A stretch of DNA of 32,148 nt from Sulfobacillus harzensis. GTDB taxonomy: Bacteria; Bacillota; Sulfobacillia; Sulfobacillales; Sulfobacillaceae. The notes beneath the pieces were generated by a model. That model had not been told where the DNA came from. It saw only the letters and a list, made by a program, of their open reading frames with translations, and made no database searches. The first letter of the stretch is position 1. Every line of letters starts with the position of its first letter. Where the stretch lies: assembly GCF_012933365.1 (NCBI RefSeq), contig NZ_JABBVZ010000041.1, positions 1 through 32,148 on the forward strand. The letters are read 5' to 3'. A program made the translations under genes and the position numbers. This document shows, in pieces, positions 29,602 through 32,148 of the stretch.

Positions 29602-29862
29602 CCCGATCCCGTCATCCAACATCGCCCGCAGATTCAACAGGCCGAGGCACGGGCTGTATCAAACCCCCAGGAGGCGGAACGGCAATTCCGGGCATTGGCG
29701 AACCAGTTTGCTCGCAATTGGGATTGCCTGTTTGCCCACGGAGGGTTTCACGAGTCATCGGGATGTCCCGGTGAGGCTCTGCTGCAGTATGAACGGGCTT
29801 TGAAAATCACTCCCGACCACCCTGGGTTCCGTTTGCGCACCTGCAACTTGCCAACTGCGTGA
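29602..29862 (+). pseudogene. TPR-protein remnant
   Basis: A frame open from the stop at 29599 to TGA 29860-29862, with no ATG or GTG start, reads QIQQAEARAVSNPQEAERQF, RALANQFARNWDCLF, then GEALLQYERALKITPDHPGF. The last piece is a good TPR helix pair (A-x-x-x-Y--AL-I-P-H). It looks like the tail of a tetratricopeptide protein whose N-terminal part is gone or out of frame. Confidence 0.4.
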
Positions 29863-29863
29863 A

Positions 29864-30193
29864 ATGGACACGGTCAGGTTGATGCACCCAGACGACTTCA
29901 TCCCGTGGGTTCATCCGAAGAACCTCGCGGAAACATGTCGGATCGCCCGTACGCATTCCCAGGCGGCCAATCAAATCTATCAGGCAAGTGAGGAACACTA
30001 TCGTGCATCTGAGTTCCTGATCAAAAATGCACGAGCCATGGGAAAACCCGTTCAGATCAACGCGCAAGTTATAGGTGTGATAAGATTCGTGCCGAATTGG
30101 GATATCGTCCGGCTCCGTAGCCCGGGGGACCGCTTGAGCTTGCGTCCCGGTTTTGGTCCTCACGGACAAACCAGCAAATATGATAGCCATTGA
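29864..30193 (+). CDS. Hypothetical protein, doubtful
   Basis: A 109-codon frame starts at ATG 29864, one base after the TPR remnant's stop and with no ribosome site. The first ~80 residues look like a soluble helical protein (DFIPWVHPKNLAETCRIART, QAANQIYQASEEHYRASEFL). The tail is Arg/Pro-rich and looks non-coding. The opposite strand is also open over most of this stretch. No family is recognised. It may be the continuation of the decayed TPR gene or chance. Confidence 0.25.
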   Translation: MDTVRLMHPDDFIPWVHPKNLAETCRIARTHSQAANQIYQASEEHYRASEFLIKNARAMGKPVQINAQVIGVIRFVPNWDIVRLRSPGDRLSLRPGFGPHGQTSKYDSH

Positions 30194-30208
30194 AATCGGC
30201 AAAATGTG

Positions 30209-30237
30209 TTGACAACTTTCCGGTTTCCATATATGGT
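30209..30237 (+). promoter_or_regulatory. Sigma-A-type promoter of the APC permease gene
   Basis: TTGACA (30209-30214), a 17-base spacer and TATGGT (30232-30237). A TATAAC follows at once but would need a 22-base spacer. The local sequence is AT-rich. The predicted leader is about 45 bases. Confidence 0.6.
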
Positions 30238-30287
30238 ATAACACATCAGTGATTTATCGAGATAAAGCAACGGGGGATTGACACAAC

Positions 30288-31901
30288 GTGATTATGAAGG
30301 AAGGACGGCGCGAACTCCGTCTCTTGGATTTGATGATGACCGGTATTGGTGGCCTTGTGGGGTCTGGCTGGTTGTTTAGTTCGCTTACCGCCGCTAATGT
30401 TGCCGGTCCTGGTGCCATTATTTCGTGGGTTATCGGGATGGTCGCCATTGCGATTATTGGATTGACATTTGCGGAATTAGCCGGCCTGGTGCCCGAGATG
30501 GGCGGAGTTATCCGTTATCCCGAAATCTCTCACGGGAGTTTGACCAGTTTTCTGATTGGTTGGGCGGTGTTGATTTCCTATGCGGGTCTCGCGCCCATTG
30601 AGGCTGAAGGGGTATTGCAATATGCAGCGACCTATGTCCCGGGTCTTTATAATGCGGGATCATCGACTCTGACCACGGTTGGATTTGTGGTTGCAGCGGC
30701 CCTCGTCGTCAGCTTTTTCGTGGTGAATTATTTTGGCGTCAAACTCTACGCTAGGATTAATTCCAACATGACTTGGGTTAAGCTCGTGGTTCCTTCGTTG
30801 ACCGCTATTTTGCTGCTGGTCTCCGGGTTTCACGCCGGTAACTTCACCCAACATGGGGGATTCTTGCCCAAGGGATGGACCGGTGTCTTCTCGGCCATTT
30901 CCACGGGAGGCATTATCTTTACCTTTACCGGCTTTCGCACCATGTTCGACATGGCCGGCGAGGCCAAAAATCCGCGACGTGATATGAGCCGTGCCTTGTT
31001 TCTGGCATTGGGATTTGTCGGTGTGTTGTATATCCTGCTGCAGCTGGCATTTATCGGTGCCCTCCCGGGCTCCGATCTCAGCCACGGCTGGGCTAACGTG
31101 GCGTTAACCTCTCCCTTCGCTAATTTAGCCATGGTGTTGAACATGAGTTGGCTGGCCATTATCTTATATGGCGACGCCATCGTCTCCCCCATGGGGACGG
31201 GATTCGTTTACGCCGCGGTCTTTCCCCGCAGTCTCTTCGCCTTTGCGAAAAACGGCTATTTTTGGCCGGTCCTCAAGCGTTTGAATCGCTATGGTACACC
31301 GGGCGCAGCCATGGGTATCAGCGTGGTCGTGGGCATTCTCTTTCTGCTGCCCTTTCCCAGCTGGCAAAAGATGGTGAGCATTCTATCCAGTGCCACGATT
31401 CTCACCTATATGATTGGGCCGATTTCCGCCGCCGCGCTTAGAAAAAGCGCGCCTGATGCGCGGCGCCCATATCGTGTCCGAGGGTTGGGCTTCTTGGGCC
31501 CCATCGGCTTCGTGGTTGGTAGCTTAATTTTCTATTGGAGCGGGTGGGACATCAACCGCTGGATGATGGGACTTTTGGGGTTCGGAATTGTAATCTACTT
31601 TGCATACGGTGTTCGGAAGATGAATCGGCCGTGGGACGACGTGAAGTCTGGGATTTGGCTATTAGTCTATTTTGTTGCCATGTTTTTGATGGAGCGTTAT
31701 GGATCTGCAAACTTCGGGGGAGAAAATGTTATACCGACGCCTTGGGATCAGGCTATCGTGGCCGCAATCTCCCTGATCTTCTATTATTGGGGCGTGTCGG
31801 CACGAAAGACGCTCAGTCAGACCGATCAAAATGCTCTGTCTATGGTGTCCGCTCTTGATGCTGACGAGGCATCGGAGGAGGAACTGCGGCAATCCATTTA
31901 G
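30288..31901 (+). CDS. APC family amino-acid/polyamine permease
   Basis: Start GTG 30288 (GGGGGAT about 10 bases upstream) or ATG 30294, two codons on. 537 residues, about 12 or more membrane segments. The APC N-terminal signature is present: LLDLMMTGIGGLVGSGWLFS, with the GIGGLVGSGW unwound-helix substrate motif, and AGPGAIISWVIGMVAIAIIG. FTFTGFRTMFDMAGEAKNPR is the typical F-G-E----P-R loop, followed by RDMSRALFLALG and a long C-terminal half with SPMGTGFVYAAVFPRSLFAF. The C-terminal tail (about 30 residues) is acidic and soluble. Substrate is an amino acid or amine, not determinable here. It is preceded by its own promoter and followed by a hairpin, so it is probably monocistronic. Confidence 0.92.
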   Translation: MIMKEGRRELRLLDLMMTGIGGLVGSGWLFSSLTAANVAGPGAIISWVIGMVAIAIIGLTFAELAGLVPEMGGVIRYPEISHGSLTSFLIGWAVLISYAGLAPIEAEGVLQYAATYVPGLYNAGSSTLTTVGFVVAAALVVSFFVVNYFGVKLYARINSNMTWVKLVVPSLTAILLLVSGFHAGNFTQHGGFLPKGWTGVFSAISTGGIIFTFTGFRTMFDMAGEAKNPRRDMSRALFLALGFVGVLYILLQLAFIGALPGSDLSHGWANVALTSPFANLAMVLNMSWLAIILYGDAIVSPMGTGFVYAAVFPRSLFAFAKNGYFWPVLKRLNRYGTPGAAMGISVVVGILFLLPFPSWQKMVSILSSATILTYMIGPISAAALRKSAPDARRPYRVRGLGFLGPIGFVVGSLIFYWSGWDINRWMMGLLGFGIVIYFAYGVRKMNRPWDDVKSGIWLLVYFVAMFLMERYGSANFGGENVIPTPWDQAIVAAISLIFYYWGVSARKTLSQTDQNALSMVSALDADEASEEELRQSI

Positions 31902-31920
31902 GTGTGCCGCGTCATCCCAC

Positions 31921-31960
31921 GGCAGCGAGTCGGCAAGAAGCGGCTCGCTGCCGCTTCTTG
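31921..31960 (+). terminator. Hairpin(s) after the permease gene
   Basis: Twenty bases after the stop, two overlapping inverted repeats compete. GGCAGCGAG/CTCGCTGCC (31921-31929 with 31944-31952) is a 9-bp stem. CAAGAAGCGG/CCGCTTCTTG (31934-31943 with 31951-31960) is a 10-bp stem with a 7-base loop. A weak T-rich tail (TTGTTGGGTCTTC) follows. The second is the likelier terminator; the first could antagonise it. Confidence 0.55.
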
Positions 31961-32030
31961 TTGGGTCTTCGTCACAAATTTGTCACACTTTCTCAGTTAG
32001 AGTCCAATTATGTGGTGTAAATAGGGAGGG

Positions 32031-32102
32031 CCCTGCCCCGATGGCGTAGCCGAGGGGCAGGGGCGGGCCGTCGGCCCGCTTTGATTCCAGATTTTGTCTG
32101 GA
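32031..32102 (+). ncRNA. Candidate structured leader RNA: three consecutive hairpins near the window edge
   Basis: Hairpin 1: CCCTGCCCC (32031-32039) with GGGGCAGGG (32054-32062), with an inner GGC/GCC stem in its loop. Hairpin 2: GCGGGCC-GTC-GGCCCGC (32063-32079), directly adjacent. Hairpin 3: TCCAGA-TTTTG-TCTGGA (32086-32102). No known riboswitch class was recognised. The gene it might lead is outside the window, so it could equally be a terminator cluster. Confidence 0.3.
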
Positions 32103-32148
32103 CAAGAAACCATCCCATTCGGTTTCCTAGAGATTGGCGAAAATCAAT

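Noticed and set aside
29807..30244. 145-codon minus-strand frame upstream of the permease
   Set aside because: Covers the permease promoter and has no recognisable motif or ribosome site; the plus-strand frame here is hardly better.
1..32148. CRISPR arrays, tRNA or rRNA genes
   Set aside because: No regularly spaced repeats with unique spacers, no cloverleaf with conserved T-loop, and no rRNA-like sequence were seen on reading through the window.

Overview
The window looks like chromosomal DNA of an acidophilic or soil-type Gram-positive bacterium of the Sulfobacillus/Alicyclobacillus kind. This is inference from moderately high GC, AGGAGG-type ribosome sites, ATGA/GTGA overlaps, many GTG/TTG starts, and the mix of PadR, WYL, GNAT, APC-permease and lipoprotein families. 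No rRNA, tRNA, CRISPR array or intact transposase was seen. It reads as an accessory, recently eroded region: intact single-domain enzymes alternate with decayed genes, and several intergenic stretches hold gene remnants.

Layout. 1-603 is the C-terminal part of a 3-hydroxyacyl-CoA dehydrogenase. 1129-5622 is a co-directional run of small enzymes: GNAT, aminoglycoside-phosphotransferase-like kinase, DUF5680, GrpB/UPF0157, Nudix, GNAT, and a DUF2268-type metalloprotease with a frameshifted tail. A WYL regulator (minus) faces this run and stands divergent to a decayed MFS transporter. A double-GNAT fusion (minus), an intramembrane site-2-protease-like enzyme, a nitrilase-family amidohydrolase and another GNAT follow. 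On the minus strand lie a GH113-like lipoprotein and a GGDEF protein with a C-terminal ribbon-helix-helix-like segment, the latter with its own promoter and terminator. Divergent to it is a small multi-zinc-ribbon protein. Next come an MFS exporter with a divergent LysR regulator, a beheaded and frameshifted TetR remnant, and a DUF4258 / YgiT-zinc-finger pair arranged like a toxin-antitoxin module.

17.5-20.4 kb holds a small membrane-anchored protein and then an ECF-type sigma factor gene whose frame is broken inside region 2. After the break the frame continues with no stop from sigma region 4 through a membrane segment into an extracytoplasmic domain, so sigma and anti-sigma-like parts are read as one polypeptide. 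Around 20.5 kb are three degenerate 26-nt repeats. An intact VOC protein and a decayed VOC copy follow, then a secreted CAP-like protein with four C-terminal repeats (minus), a lactate 2-monooxygenase-like FMN enzyme, a PadR regulator with its HAAS-type membrane partner (minus, overlapping), and an FMN/pyridoxamine-oxidase-like protein. The window closes with a GDPD-MFS translationally coupled pair, a 0.9-kb stretch with a TPR remnant, an APC-family permease with a recognisable promoter, and a run of hairpins at the right edge.

How genes may work together (inference): the GDPD and its MFS partner probably salvage glycerophosphodiester products; PadR controls its own operon; LysR probably controls the divergent MFS; the WYL regulator may once have controlled the now broken MFS. 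The most unusual items are the GGDEF plus ribbon-helix-helix protein, the sigma/anti-sigma continuous frame, and the structured region at the right edge. At least four genes are broken by single-base shifts. Three of these lie in or next to short homopolymers, so sequencing error must be excluded before reading biology into them.
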